Position numbers and translations under genes: made by a program. The notes beneath the pieces are model-generated. The model did not search any database and was not told the origin of the DNA. It saw only the letters and a list, made by a program, of their open reading frames with translations. From positions 126,001-186,000 of the forward strand of contig JBBHKE010003080.1 of NCBI GenBank assembly GCA_037447655.1: a DNA stretch of 60,000 nucleotides, written 5' to 3'. Positions 1 through 11,109 of this stretch are shown in pieces. Position 1 is the stretch's first letter. Each line of letters begins with the position of its first letter. This DNA comes from Zygnema cylindricum. Lineage: Eukaryota; Streptophyta; Zygnematophyceae; Zygnematales; Zygnemataceae.

Positions 1-220
1 CTGACCTAATTTGTCCTTCTGAGTTCTGACCCTTAACCCTTGGTACTACCATTTCAGCTGTTCGGCTTTCTAGGTTTTGCTTCTCTCACTTTGGAGAATA
101 GGCACCTTCTTCTTCCTTTCGCCTGCTTCTGTCGGTTGAACGCCGCCTTCAATCGACGATCCACGCTTCCATTTTCCGATCTCGAGTGTTTCTTAAGTGT
201 TTTTTTGAGAAACATTCAAT

Positions 221-3200
221 ATGTCTTCAAAGTTTTGGGGCCAAGTAAGTGACTGATTCCTTTTTTTTTTCGTTTTTTTCGTGTTTTTGTGTTTGTGTGT
301 GTGTTCTGTCTGTTATAATTTCTGATATGTATCTCAAACTTGTTGCTTGTTATTCAATTTTTTAAAACTTAAAAAAACGTAAATTGAAATATGGAAACGA
401 AATATAGTTTAGTGAAAGGATTAACGATACCAAATCTAGTTTTCAAACAATGCTATCTAGATTGTTAGTTTCTTCGTAAATTATTTGCCGGTGGATAAAT
501 AGACTTTGGTGGGGGGAGAAGGGGAGAGAAGTGGAGGGAGGGGGAGAATATTGAGAATCCGGATCATGCCTTTGAACTTCAAATTTTATGATTATAATAA
601 TTTTTTTCAAAATATAGGTTCTCTCTTCTCTCCTTTTCTCCTTTTGTCCATATTTCTCGCCCTCTTTCTCTCCCTCTTTTTCTCCCTGTCTTTCTCTCCA
701 TGTTTCCCTGCCTCCACCCACCCCCCCTCTTTCTGGGGCTGCTGGTCCGCTGTATTATATCCTCTCGTTTTTCTCCCTCTCTTCCCTCTGGCGTCCTCCC
801 GATCCACCCGTCCTTCTCTCTCGTGGTAACTCAATAGTCCTCTATGGCATCCTATTTTTGATGTCCGCTTTTATGTCTTCTTTATGATATCCTCTACCCT
901 TTTTGTTTATGTGACTGCAGGGAGATAGTGACTCCGAGGAAGAAGACGAGGAGCCACAATCCTCCGAGGAAGAGGAGGAAGAAGATGATTTACCGAAGCC
1001 CTCTTCAGGGGCCGGCAACAGATACTTGGCGGCTGACAGCGATGAGGACTCTGACGACGAGGGGCCGAGGAAGGTCGTCAGCGCAAAGGACAAAAGATAC
1101 GCGGAAATGAGTCAGACTATTGAGCAGATGAAAAATCAAATGAAAATCAACGACTGGGTTTCCTTGCAGGCAAGTTTCTTTGTTTTTTCATGGATTATTA
1201 TGTTTAGAGGCAAGTTTCATCGTCTCTAAATGTTTAGGTTTGTTTAAAATTGTGTTTGTAGTTAGACGATCGAGCTGATGTAGAATCAAATGAAAATCGG
1301 TGATCGGTTATTGTTGCTGGCAATTTCTTTCTATCTATAATTATGTTTAGAGAAAATTTTATTTCTCTCCAATTATGTGTATGGTTAGACATTGAGCAGA
1401 TAAATGTGTAGCCTCAAGTTTCTCTGGTCCCAATTATGTTTAGATTTGTTTCCAATTATGTTTAGATTTGTTTCCAGTTATGTTTAGTCAGATGGTGAGC
1501 TTGATGAAAAATCCAAATGAGAGTCAACGGTTGAGTTTCTTTGCAGGCAATTTTTTTTGTTTCCAATTATGTTTAGAGGGAGTATGTGAAGTAAGTATAG
1601 TTTTAGGGTTTTTGAAATAATATGGATGGCTCTATATCTAGGTCAAGTGTCTATTTTTGTCTTTTCTTTATGTTATACATGTTCAGGATAAATTCATGAA
1701 GTAAAGCTCATCTTGGAAGTGCTTATTAAAGCTCTCATTTAACCGCCTTTATTTGTTGTTTTTAAGCCTATTGTTACCTATTTGATACCTTTCAAAATCT
1801 TTTGTTGCCGGTTTTAAGCCTATTAAAACTTTTTGCCCTGCCTGACATCTTTTGGCACCTGTTTTTGTTGAAACCTGTTTGACAGGAGGTTTTAGGCCCA
1901 TTATGACTTTTTTTTTTTGCAATACTGTGTTGTTTTGCTTGTTTTTTTCTGTTTTATTTCCTACAGGAGAGTTTTGAGAAGATGAATAAGCAGCTTGAGA
2001 AAGTGATTCGGGTCACAGAAGCAGACAAAGCTCCGAGGGTTTATATCAAAGCCTTAGTGATGTTGGAGGATTACTTAACTCAAGCGTTAGGAAACAAAGA
2101 CGCGAAGAAAAAAATGTCTCCGAGCAATGCAAAATCTCTCAATTACATGAAGCAAAAATTGAAAAAGAATAACAAGCTATACGAGAATGAAATAGCTGAA
2201 GTTAGGGAGAATCCTCATTCAGAGGAGGACAATGAGGACGAAGACGAGGAGGAAGATGAGGACGAGGAGGATGTCAGTGATTTGGAGGAACCAGAGAAAA
2301 TCGCAGGATTAGGGGAGGAAGAGGAGGAGGACGAGGAAGGGACAGGCGAAGGATGGGAAACACAGAAGAGCAGGAGAGACAAACTGATGGATAAACAGTT
2401 CCAACGCGATCCGAGTGAAATCTCATGGGAGATGGTTAACAACAAGCTAAAGGAGATAATTGCTGCAAGAGGGAGGAAAGGAACAGATAGGTCAGAGCAG
2501 GTTGAGCAGTTACAATATCTGACAAGGGTGGCAAAAACTCCAGCTCAGAAATTGGAAGTATTGATTCATGTGGTTTCAGCCCAATTTGATATGAATCCAA
2601 GCCTAAATACACATATGCCTATCCCTGTATGGAAAAAATGTGCGAATAATCTGATGGTGATTCTTGACATTCTGATGGCTTATCCAAATATCACCCTGGA
2701 TGAAGCTGTGGAGGCGGAGGATGAAAATGAGACTGCGAAAGGAGCCGATTTCGACGGACAGATTAAAGTTTGGGGAAATGTGGTGGCGTTCGTGGAGCGT
2801 CTCGATGATGAGCTTTTCAAGAGCTTGCAGGTATCTTTTTCTTTTGTTTTCTTTTTTATTCATAAACGTGATTGCCCTTTTTATCCATTAAAGCGGTATG
2901 ATACTGGCTTTTCTGTATTGACTTGGTATCTATTATCTTTTGGTCTCGTTTTTATTCATGAAATTAGTATTAGTAGGAGCTTCTCTGACTGCATGAGAAT
3001 AACACTGTTTTCTGATTTTATGAAATTAAAAGTGATGAATAATGTTATAGAATGTCATGACTCTGGTTGATGGTTATTGCCAAGCTTGTTTACCATTGTA
3101 TAGGCTTACAGACAGAGGAATGTGAAAGTTAGAACTCGTGGGTTTTATTCATGACTCTTGTGGTTATATTTTTGGCCACTTGTTCACTACTGGATAGACA

Positions 3201-6200
3201 CACAGGCAAAGGACGATGCAAGTTGTAGCTATGGACACTAGCAGTAATTGCTCTCTTTCATGACCCTCTTGGGTATTTTGTTGGCAATCATATTCACCAG
3301 TGTATAGGCCCTCACACAAAGGATCATGGAAATTTCACCTAAAGATACAATAACTACTGAAATAAGAAGTGGTGGTTTTTGTTGATAAGTTTTGTTCGTA
3401 TTGTTTTGGCTACTTGTTGACCAGTGTATAGACCCCCATACAAAGGACTATGTGGAGCGTCTCCGGGATGAGCCTGTATTACTGGCACTTGCCCAGAATG
3501 TGCAGCGTTACGCAGAGCGCTCGGGAGATACTCGAGCAGCGGCAAGACTGGCCTTGAGGAGAGTGGAACACATATACTACAAGCCACAGGTAAGCTTTAT
3601 TTTTAGACTAGGCTTTGGAATGTGTATGCTACAATACACGGGCAGGGGGCTTATTGGTGACCTGATTTACTCTATTTTAACTCAGTGATAATTAGAAGGA
3701 GCTTGATGTTTGCCGCATTTGCAGACTTTGGAGCATATATAGTTTGCGAGGAGACTTGTTAGTGACCTATTTAATCTAGTTTTATCTGAGAATTATGTGG
3801 TTGAGTGATTATTACTCTATGCTTTGTTTTTGACTCATTTACAGACTTGTATTTTAATTCTTATTTTGATCTTATCTGTTCTATTCTAGTCTAATCTGAT
3901 CATTTCATCTTATCTTATCTGATCTGATCTGTTGTAATTTTATCTTGTCTAATCTGTTAGCTGTGTGGTTGAGTCATATGTACACTAAGCTTGATTTTTG
4001 CCTCGTTTACAAACTTGGCTTCACATTGACAGGCTTCTTTGGTGTTTGTTGCGGCTTAATCCAGCAAGGCAAGCCTTTGTATTTTTGCAGTTATAAAATT
4101 CTCAAGGTTTTGAGGATCGTCTTTCTGAAGTGATGTAACTTTGGGAATCTAAGTGCATATATTTTAAAAATTCCATATTTATGACAGCACCTGGTCTTAG
4201 TAATAATGTTTAGCTGATTGCAGGTAGTTATGGCAGATACCAGACTAAGCTGAGCTTTTTGCATCTTTGTAAGTTGTTTGAGATGTTCATGTTGGTGATG
4301 TTTTGCAAAATTGTCTAACTGAAGTTTATTTATTATTATTTTATTTTTTTATTGTATAGCAAGTCTACGATGCCATGAGGCTGTTGTCAGAGCAGCAGTC
4401 AGAAGAAGATGTCTCAGAAGTACTTCTCGACACAACAGAGGATGCTTTTGATGAGGAGGGTATCGAAAAGAAAAAAACTCCAGCGAGGTCAGAGGGTCCT
4501 CCTGCGTTTGTGGAGACAAAAGTCATTGTTCATCGGCAACCTGTGTTCCCTGAGGGTTGCCGTGACCTCATGAATGAACTTGTGGCGATTGTTTACAAAT
4601 ATGGGGACGAAAGGACAAAAGCACGAGCCATGTTGTGTGACATCTATCACCATTCTATCCTTGACCATTTCCACACGGCTCGTGATCTGCTTTTGATCAG
4701 TCATTTGCAGGTCAGTGGTCATACAGCTTACTGGAACGTGCTGAATTTTATGACCACTTTTATAAGATTTATTATTTGCAATCATTAGAATGTACTTATT
4801 TCCTCTCCAATATTCCAGCGGAATTGTTTTTACTAGATAATTCGTCTGTGTGTTCCCTTGAGTAATCGTGTTAAAGTTTTCTGCTGGAGGGGCTGCTCTT
4901 TTTTTTTATTCAACATTTGTTTGAATTGGTGAAAGAAAAGCATCCTTGATTGTCAATTCATTCCTCACATATTCAGTGAGGTCAATTTGTACAAATCATC
5001 CACCTCAGTATGGGGAAATGTTAATTTCTGTTAGTGGGTGGTGGTTTTTACAGGACAATGTGCAGCATATGGATATTGCGACACAGATATTATTTAATCG
5101 AGCCATGGCCCAATTGGGATTATGTGCTTTTAGGGCCGGTCTTATCAATGAGGCCCATGGATGTCTCTCAGAACTTTATGCTGGTGGAAGAGTTAAGGAG
5201 CTTCTCGCTCAAGGAGTATCACAAAGTCGTTACCATGAGAAGAACCCTGAACAGGTGCGGGTGACAAGGAAGGCCTATGTTTTAAGTCGCCCTTTTTTTA
5301 TGCGGTATGTTAGGATTTAACATATTTAGGGTTCAGTCTTAATAGTAACCTAACAAACTGAAATATTATTATTGGTGGCAGTTGAGGAAGGCTCCAGTTT
5401 CAGGAATTGGGACACTCTGAATCACCACATGGTGTTTATTTTAGTGTTATTGATTTAATTTAGGTTTGTGAGGACTTGAAGGATTCCCAACCGCTTACCA
5501 AGTTGGCATTAAGAAAAAAATGAAGTATGATTAACTTCATTTTATTGTTGGCATAAAAAAGGCCCAGCAATGAAGTAGTGTTTTTAAGGCTATTAGATAT
5601 TCACGGTGTAGTTTTAGTTGGGTTTCTTACTTCAGTTCCTGGTTTTACAGGAGAAGTTGGAAAGGCGAAGGCAAATGCCTCTTCATATGCATATCAATTT
5701 GGAGCTGTTAGAAGCTGTTCACCTCATAACAGCCATGTTGTTGGAAGTTCCCAATATGGCCGCCCATGCACATGATGTTAAGCGCCGAGTAGTTTCAAAG
5801 ACATTCCGCCGCCTGGTCGATAATTACGAACGCCAGACATTCACAGGTCCACCAGGTGAGGACAATCCTAATCTGTTTATTGTTTTGGTCAGATGCAAAA
5901 ATACAGCCATACAAAGATGTCTCCTCCACTAGTGGTTGTGTTTTCTGGGTTTTCTTCTGTTGCTAATTGGACTGTGGTCGTGTTATCCTCTTTGTTGTTT
6001 TAAATGGGCAAGAAATATTGTATTCCCTTCCTGCCTATGCTAGTGTCAACTGTGAATTTGCTATCTGGTTGAAGGACTGTTATCAGTCTGTCAGGAGAAG
6101 AATATGATAGTTTTTTTCTGATTCATGCCCTTCCTATCTTTCCTTTCCTCTGTTCTGGCTACTTCTTGAATCAATTGTGTATTGATCAGTTTTGTCCTGT

Positions 6201-8029
6201 GTCATTAAGTCATTTTTATCTTGTCTAAAGTCACTTGCTGCGCTCGGTCAGGGCAAGAACCTGACAGGTTTTTTCTTCTTTTGTTGTGCAGAGAACGTCC
6301 GAGACCATGTAATGGCCGCGACACGGTCTTTGACTGACGGCAAGTGGGATAAGGCAGTAGAAGTGGTAAAGAGCCTCGATGTTTGGAAGCTCGTCCCAGC
6401 CGAGTCACGAACACACGTTTTAGAAATGTTGACTGAAAGGATTCAGGAAGAGGCGTTACGCACCTATCTCTTTGCCTACAGTCCCTACTATGCATCACTC
6501 AGTCTCGACATGCTTGTACAGGTATGGAGGTGGTCATGGGTGAGGTGGTTCTTTTGGATTGTTTTTGATATGGGAGTTACTTCCTTGGAGTTGCAGTTGT
6601 GTGTTCGTATCATATGGTGTTTTACTTCGGCAGTAAATTTGTTAAGATAGCTGGAAGAGGGTTTGTCACTATGAGGGCTTTCTTAGAGTTTCAGGCTTCT
6701 TGCCCTTCGCTTAAGTCTTGGAGTGTTTTTGTTATTTTGTTATTATTTCTTCTGGCTACTTTTTTCAGGTGGCTGGGCTGTCTGAAGGGCAAGTCTAAAG
6801 TATTGTTTGCAAGATGATTGCTGGAGGAGAAGTTTAAACATTTTATTGTGTTCTTTTTTTCTTGATGATGATTGGAGAGGAAATGTGATTTTCCCGGTGA
6901 ATGTTTTTCGTTTTGTTTGGTTTTCTTTCTTCTGATGGCTTGTTGGAAACGTTTGGGTAGTAGGAAAAGCAAGTCATCAGTATTTTTTGCAATGTTGATA
7001 GTTGCAGAACTAAATTCAAAATTCGTCTAGCTCTGTTCATTTTTCTTCCTTCTCCTTTTTTTCTGTCGTTCTCAGATGTTTGAGACTGTCGGAAGACCAC
7101 TCCACAGCATTGTTTGCAAGATTGACAATTGCAGAACTCCATCCAGACTGCGTCTTGTTCTGATCTTTTTCCTCTCTTCTCCTTTCTTTCCTTTTTTCTC
7201 CTTTCTTCTCCTTTCTTCTCCGTACACCTCCTCTCTTCTTCTTCCTTCTCCTTCCTTCTCCTTCCTTCTCCTTCCTTCTCTTTCCTTCTCCTTCCTTCTC
7301 CTTCCTTCTCTTTCCTTTCTTCTCCTTCCTTCTCTTTCCTTTCTTCTCCTTCCTTCTTTTGTTGTTTTTCAGATGTTCGGACTGTCGGAAGGACAAGTCC
7401 ACAGTATTGTGAGCAAGATGATGATTGCCGAGGAACTCCACGCTAGTTGGGACCAACCGACGAGAAGTATCGTGATGCATAATGTGGAGCCCACCCGACT
7501 ACAACATTTAGCGATGCAATACGCCGAAAAACTAACGGTATTGGTCGACAGTAACGAGAGGGCGTTGGAGGCAAAGACAGGAGGCATCGGATTGGAGGGC
7601 ATGGATAGGAGGAGAGGGAAGGACAGAGGAGGAGATGGAGGAGACTACGCGGGAGCGGTATCCGGAGGTCGGAGGGACAGGGAAGATAGGGGAGGACGAG
7701 GAGGAGGATATTCGGGAAATAGGACGGGAGGATATGGATCGGGATCGAGGGGTGGAGGGAGAGGCGGGTCTAACTTTAGTAGTGGAGGTGGTGGGTTTTT
7801 CGGTGGTCAAAGGAGGGATAACACGAGTTCCGGAGGAAGGGGTGGAGGGATGAGTTATGGTGGAGGATTTCAAAGCTCGAGATACCAGGATGCTTATGGG
7901 AGTGTTGGGAGAACTCCTTATCAGAGTGGACCGGAGAGGAGTGGAGGAGGAGGAGGGAGGAGTGCTACTACTGGAGGAGATGCGGGAAGTCGAATGGTTA
8001 GTTTGAATTATAGGAGTGGGCGATATTAA
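221..8029 (+). CDS. EIF3C: Eukaryotic translation initiation factor 3 subunit C (eIF3c), nine exons, complete
   Basis: Core scaffold subunit of the cytosolic eIF3 complex, which binds the 40S ribosome and organises the 43S preinitiation complex. Exons by splice sites and unbroken phase: 221-244, 921-1169, 1967-2830, 3425-3589, 4360-4710, 5054-5254, 5651-5855, 6292-6521, 7373-8029, giving about 981 residues, somewhat longer than the roughly 900-residue plant proteins I know. The start M-S-S-K-F-W-G-Q runs into an acidic Ser/Glu/Asp stretch (residues about 9-55), as in plant eIF3c. Family blocks include residues encoded by exon 4 ([13 protein letters not shown]), by exon 6 ([10 protein letters not shown]) and by exon 7 ([18 protein letters not shown]). 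The PCI domain covers exon 8 and the start of exon 9 (to about residue 840). The last 140 residues are RGG/Gly-rich and end with a plant-like SRMVSLN motif. Intron 2 has a GC donor (CAG|GCAAGT); the other introns are GT-AG. Intron 8 carries a long CTTCCTTCT-type tract. Introns 2, 3 and 8 hold decayed copies of the adjacent exon ends. Confidence 0.97.
1262..1590 (+). repeat. Decayed tandem copies of the exon 2 end and donor inside eIF3c intron 2
   Basis: The last about 55 bases of exon 2 plus the donor (1113-1180; residues [17 protein letters not shown]) recur at about 1262-1330 and 1484-1555, with a shorter piece at about 1384-1410. Shared blocks include AATCAAATGAAAATC in the first copy and TTTCTTTGCAGGCAA in the second. 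Each copy is followed by the same AATTATGTTTAGA motif that follows the real donor region, so whole units of roughly 110-220 bp were duplicated and then decayed. Confidence 0.75.
3081..3424 (+). repeat. Three decayed tandem copies of the exon 4 acceptor and start inside eIF3c intron 3
   Basis: The real junction at 3421 reads CCAG|TGTATAGACCCC. Similar junctions lie at about 3088, 3184 and 3297, spaced 97-126 bp apart. The copy at 3297-3330 keeps CCAGTGTATAGGCCCTCAC and would still encode C-I-G-P-H-T-K-D, against C-I-D-P-H-T-K-D in the exon. Upstream blocks (CATGACTCTTGTGG, TTGGC.A.TTGTT) repeat with the same spacing, so each unit contains polypyrimidine/branch region, acceptor and exon start. 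Confidence 0.8.
6764..7146 (+). repeat. Three decayed tandem copies of the exon 9 acceptor and start inside eIF3c intron 8
   Basis: Exon 9 starts at 7373 after TTTTTCAG and encodes [21 protein letters not shown]. Copies begin at 6769 (after a perfect TTTTTCAG; it would read GLSEGQV, stop, SIVCKMIA), at about 6953 (weaker) and at 7076 (after TTCTCAG; ATGTTTGAGACTGTCGGAAG against ATGTTCGGACTGTCGGAAGG). All carry in-frame stops or frame breaks relative to the true exon, so they read as decayed duplicates, not as alternative exons. Confidence 0.85.
7180..7370 (+). repeat. CTTCCTTCT-type polypyrimidine minisatellite in front of eIF3c exon 9
   Basis: Nearly pure pyrimidine on the + strand, built of CTTCCTTCTC units, and abutting the functional acceptor at 7371. 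It lengthens the polypyrimidine tract about ten-fold beyond normal. It codes for nothing; the open frames through it are composition artefacts. Confidence 0.85.
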
Positions 8030-10892
8030 AGAGTGGACTATATCAAGAAACTTTGTATTGGAGCACAGGTGTGAAGGGAGAGGAAGGGAGAGGGAAGTTT
8101 TTACATAGGCCCAGGGCTTTCCTTTTTTTTTATTTTTAAGAAAGAGCTCTTTTGTCTAAGTTTTGTGAACTAGAGGCAATTGCAGAGAGAGAGAGAGAGA
8201 GGACAGAGGGATAGAGATAGGCGAATCATAAATCTGATTTGTCGCACATAGAACCGCGTCAGATTCTGTTTTTCCGGGTAACACTGATAATTTTTTTGTC
8301 ATGTGGTTTGTCCTTTCCTCCTCTTTCTTCTTTTTGGATTTTTCTGCAAGACTGGTGATTCCTTCAATATGTGGTTCCGTTTCTTTTTTTTTTTGTTTTT
8401 TTTCATCTTTCTTTTGTTTCTTTTCTTCTGTCTTTTGTTTCTTTCATTTTTCCTTTTCTTTATTCCATCCCTTTTCTTTTCTTTTTTCTTTCGTTTTTTC
8501 TCCCTTTTTTCTTTCTTTTTTGTCCTTCTCTTTTCTTTTTTATTTCCTTCTATTTTCTTTCTTTTTTCCTTTTTCCACTGGGTCTGGCGTGTGTGTGTGT
8601 GGGGGGGGGGATTTGACTTTGTACTGTACCCATCTTGGTATAAATGAAAGGAGAGAGTTTTGTAAAATGGAATTCTGTGACATTAAATTGCCTGGTTACG
8701 GTGATGTACTGGTGGTGACGTTTTTTGCATTTGTTTCATCGTTTCATTCACCTTTTACTAGGTGGCATGTTGGAGTTGTTGATTGTGAAAATTAGAATCC
8801 TAAACTTTTACCTCTTTGTACTGTGAAGTGGGCTGCTTTTATTTTGTACACCTGTGGTGAGACTTGGCCAGGGATGTAACCGACGAAATTACTATTTTTA
8901 AGTTTTATGGTTTGGGGTTTTTGATCGCTTAGCATGTGTAGTGTATCTCTTGTTTCATTTTGATTTTTATTTAAGAGTTCCTTTCTCATTCAACTGTTGT
9001 TGTTAACTGTGGTTCACCATTGTTCGGTAATGGAAGTTTATTAAGAAAGTAATGGCTATTTGTACACATCTGGACCAATCACATGAAGCGGTATACTAGA
9101 GACATGTTTGGGCAGATAAGAAACTTAGAAAAAACACTTGCAAGTTGAGATGATGATGTTACTGTGAGAAGCTTGCCATGTTTCCATGAGTGTGTTTTCA
9201 CATTTACTGATTCTGACATGGAACAGGAATGATCTTGCTGGTTTTCAGTAGGGCTTGATGTTGGTTTGGTAGTTTTTTTGTTAGGCTGCAATACTTTATT
9301 GTTGGTTCTGTGATTCTTGTTAAATTTTGAAGTCTTTTGTTGTTTTGCATTTTTTGTGTTGATTTTTCCCGCTTTGCTTTTTATTCTTAGGTTAAAGTAC
9401 GGAAAACTGTACGAAAAACTGTGCGGAAAATCGTACGAAAAATCGTACGGAATTTTCATTTTCGATATATTGTCGATACGATATATCGGCGATATATCGG
9501 CAATATATCGCGATATTTCGATAATCGATATATCGAAGCGATATATCGATTATCGGGTACCTAAAATTCGGTACATATCGAATATCGGCAAGTGGTCCTC
9601 GATACCCAACACTAGTTTTCACATTTACTGACTCTGATGTGGAACAGGAATAATCTTGGTAGTTTTCAATAGGGCTGAAGGTTGGTTTGGTAGTTTTTTT
9701 GTTAGGCTGCAATACTATATTGTTGGTTCTGTGATTCTTGTTAAATTTTGAAGTCTTTTGCTTGTTTGCATTTTTTTGTGTTGATTTTTCCCGCTTAGCT
9801 TTTTATTCTTAGGTTGTTAACTTTTTCCTATCCTCATTTCATTTGGCTTTTCATTTGTTTACCATCTTGCTTTCTTGCTAAAGCTTCATTACCATTAAGA
9901 ATAAAAAATGTTACAATAGCTATAAACATGAAGGAAATTTACAAACTGACGATTCGCCAACTAACAAGTCTCATTGATTTTCCTTTACATCAGCAATCAT
10001 AATAAATTCCCGTGTTGTTTACCATCGCGCCTTTTAATACAGTCAGGTATTTTCTTTGTGTTGAATGTCTTTGGAAAAAGAGTTTCTTCAGCAAAAAAGT
10101 TCAAAAAATTCAGTAAATCGATCAAAATTAAAAACATCAGCAGTAAAATTCGCAAGCAAAGATTTGGCATTATGGAAATAAACACGTATTTTACAATTGT
10201 AATGTCACGCTCAACAAGGCAACTAATGAGCACCAGCCTTACGTGAGACTTTTTTCTGTTTACCCATTTTTAAAATAATGGTTTACCTCAGAAAACCATT
10301 CAACGTACGAAAAACTTTAGTTAAATACTTGCATCATAGTGTAAAGAGACGCAAAAGATGTATTAATGTCAATGAAATATTATTCAGAATATTAAAAAAT
10401 GATCCATGTCAATAATCGTAAAAGTTATTTAAAAATCACTAAAACAGTGATTGCTGTCATCCAAACCACCACCAGTGGACATAAAACCTAAGCATCACAA
10501 AAAGTCAAACAATACAGTTGACTGTAGTTGACCAGTTAATTATTTAATAATTGGGCAAAATACAAAGTAACAAAACCAGTCCTATAACAGACGTAGGCCT
10601 GAACTTGTGGGCACTTGTATTTCCGTTTTAGTACTGATTGGAATAAACCTTCCCAAAAATGAAAAATGAATAAGACAAAGAGGACGAGACACACTATTAA
10701 TACTAGCTAATAACACCAAGGGATTAGACGAGACAAGAATAGACTAGACTAGACAACGAATTACTACGAGACAAAAGCCACCTGTACATGCAAAAGTGGA
10801 ACGACTGAGGAAAGGAGAGAGAAGGTACAAATATAGCCTCAACAAGGAAAAAAAAAAAAACAAAAGTAGCTCCTCCCATTGGCTATTGGCTA
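8030..10892. other. Gene-free interval after eIF3c
   Basis: Contains the presumed eIF3c 3' UTR, a short GA run near 8185, a T/C-rich low-complexity tract at about 8370-8580 and a G run at 8604-8612. The direct repeat at 9194-9820 is listed separately. From about 9820 to 10890 the sequence is AT-rich without a credible coding exon or RNA gene that I can see. Confidence 0.7.
9194..9820. repeat. About 200-bp direct repeat around a CGATATATCG-rich segment ending in a hAT-like terminus
   Basis: The block at 9194-9393 recurs at 9615-9816 with few changes. Between them lies a segment rich in CGATA/TATCG palindromes that ends in ACCCAACACTA at 9614. That end resembles the right terminus of the two hAT-type elements at 21.8 and 26.3 kb. 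No matching left terminus is visible here, so this looks like a truncated family member caught in a tandem duplication of a unit of about 421 bp. Confidence 0.6.
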
Positions 10893-11105
10893 CACCGTTA
10901 ATCGCTTTAAGCGTTAATAACACTCGTTCTTCCTCGCAGTTTTCTCAGACCTTGGGCATAAAATAGCATTAATAATACTAATTGTTTTCTTCTCCGCGCT
11001 AATTTTGGTAGCGGTTCGAACCTCGATTAGAATTACTAATACTTCATAAGCCTCAACACTACTACATATAATATATTTCGTAACGCTAAATAGCGATTCA
11101 CGGTG
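10893..11105. mobile_element. TA-flanked MITE, copy 1
   Basis: The left end CACCGTTAATCGCTTTAAGCG and the right end ...TAAATAGCGATTCACGGTG are inverted repeats, and TA dinucleotides flank both ends (10891-10892 and 11106-11107). The element is 213 bp and has no coding capacity. It lies a few bases past the stop codon of the minus-strand gene at 11110. A TA target is compatible with the Tc1/mariner or Stowaway group, but the superfamily is not proven. Confidence 0.75.
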
Positions 11106-11109
11106 TACT

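Noticed and set aside
7076-7372. Extension of eIF3c exon 9 upstream to 7076 as one long open frame
   Set aside because: The frame runs through a pyrimidine repeat and a decayed exon copy. The acceptor at 7371-7372 gives the family-conserved join (DMLVQ then MFGLSEGQV).
11005-11030. tRNA gene suggested by GGTTCGAACCTC (B-box-like)
   Set aside because: No acceptor stem, A box or cloverleaf can be built around it, and it lies inside a MITE.
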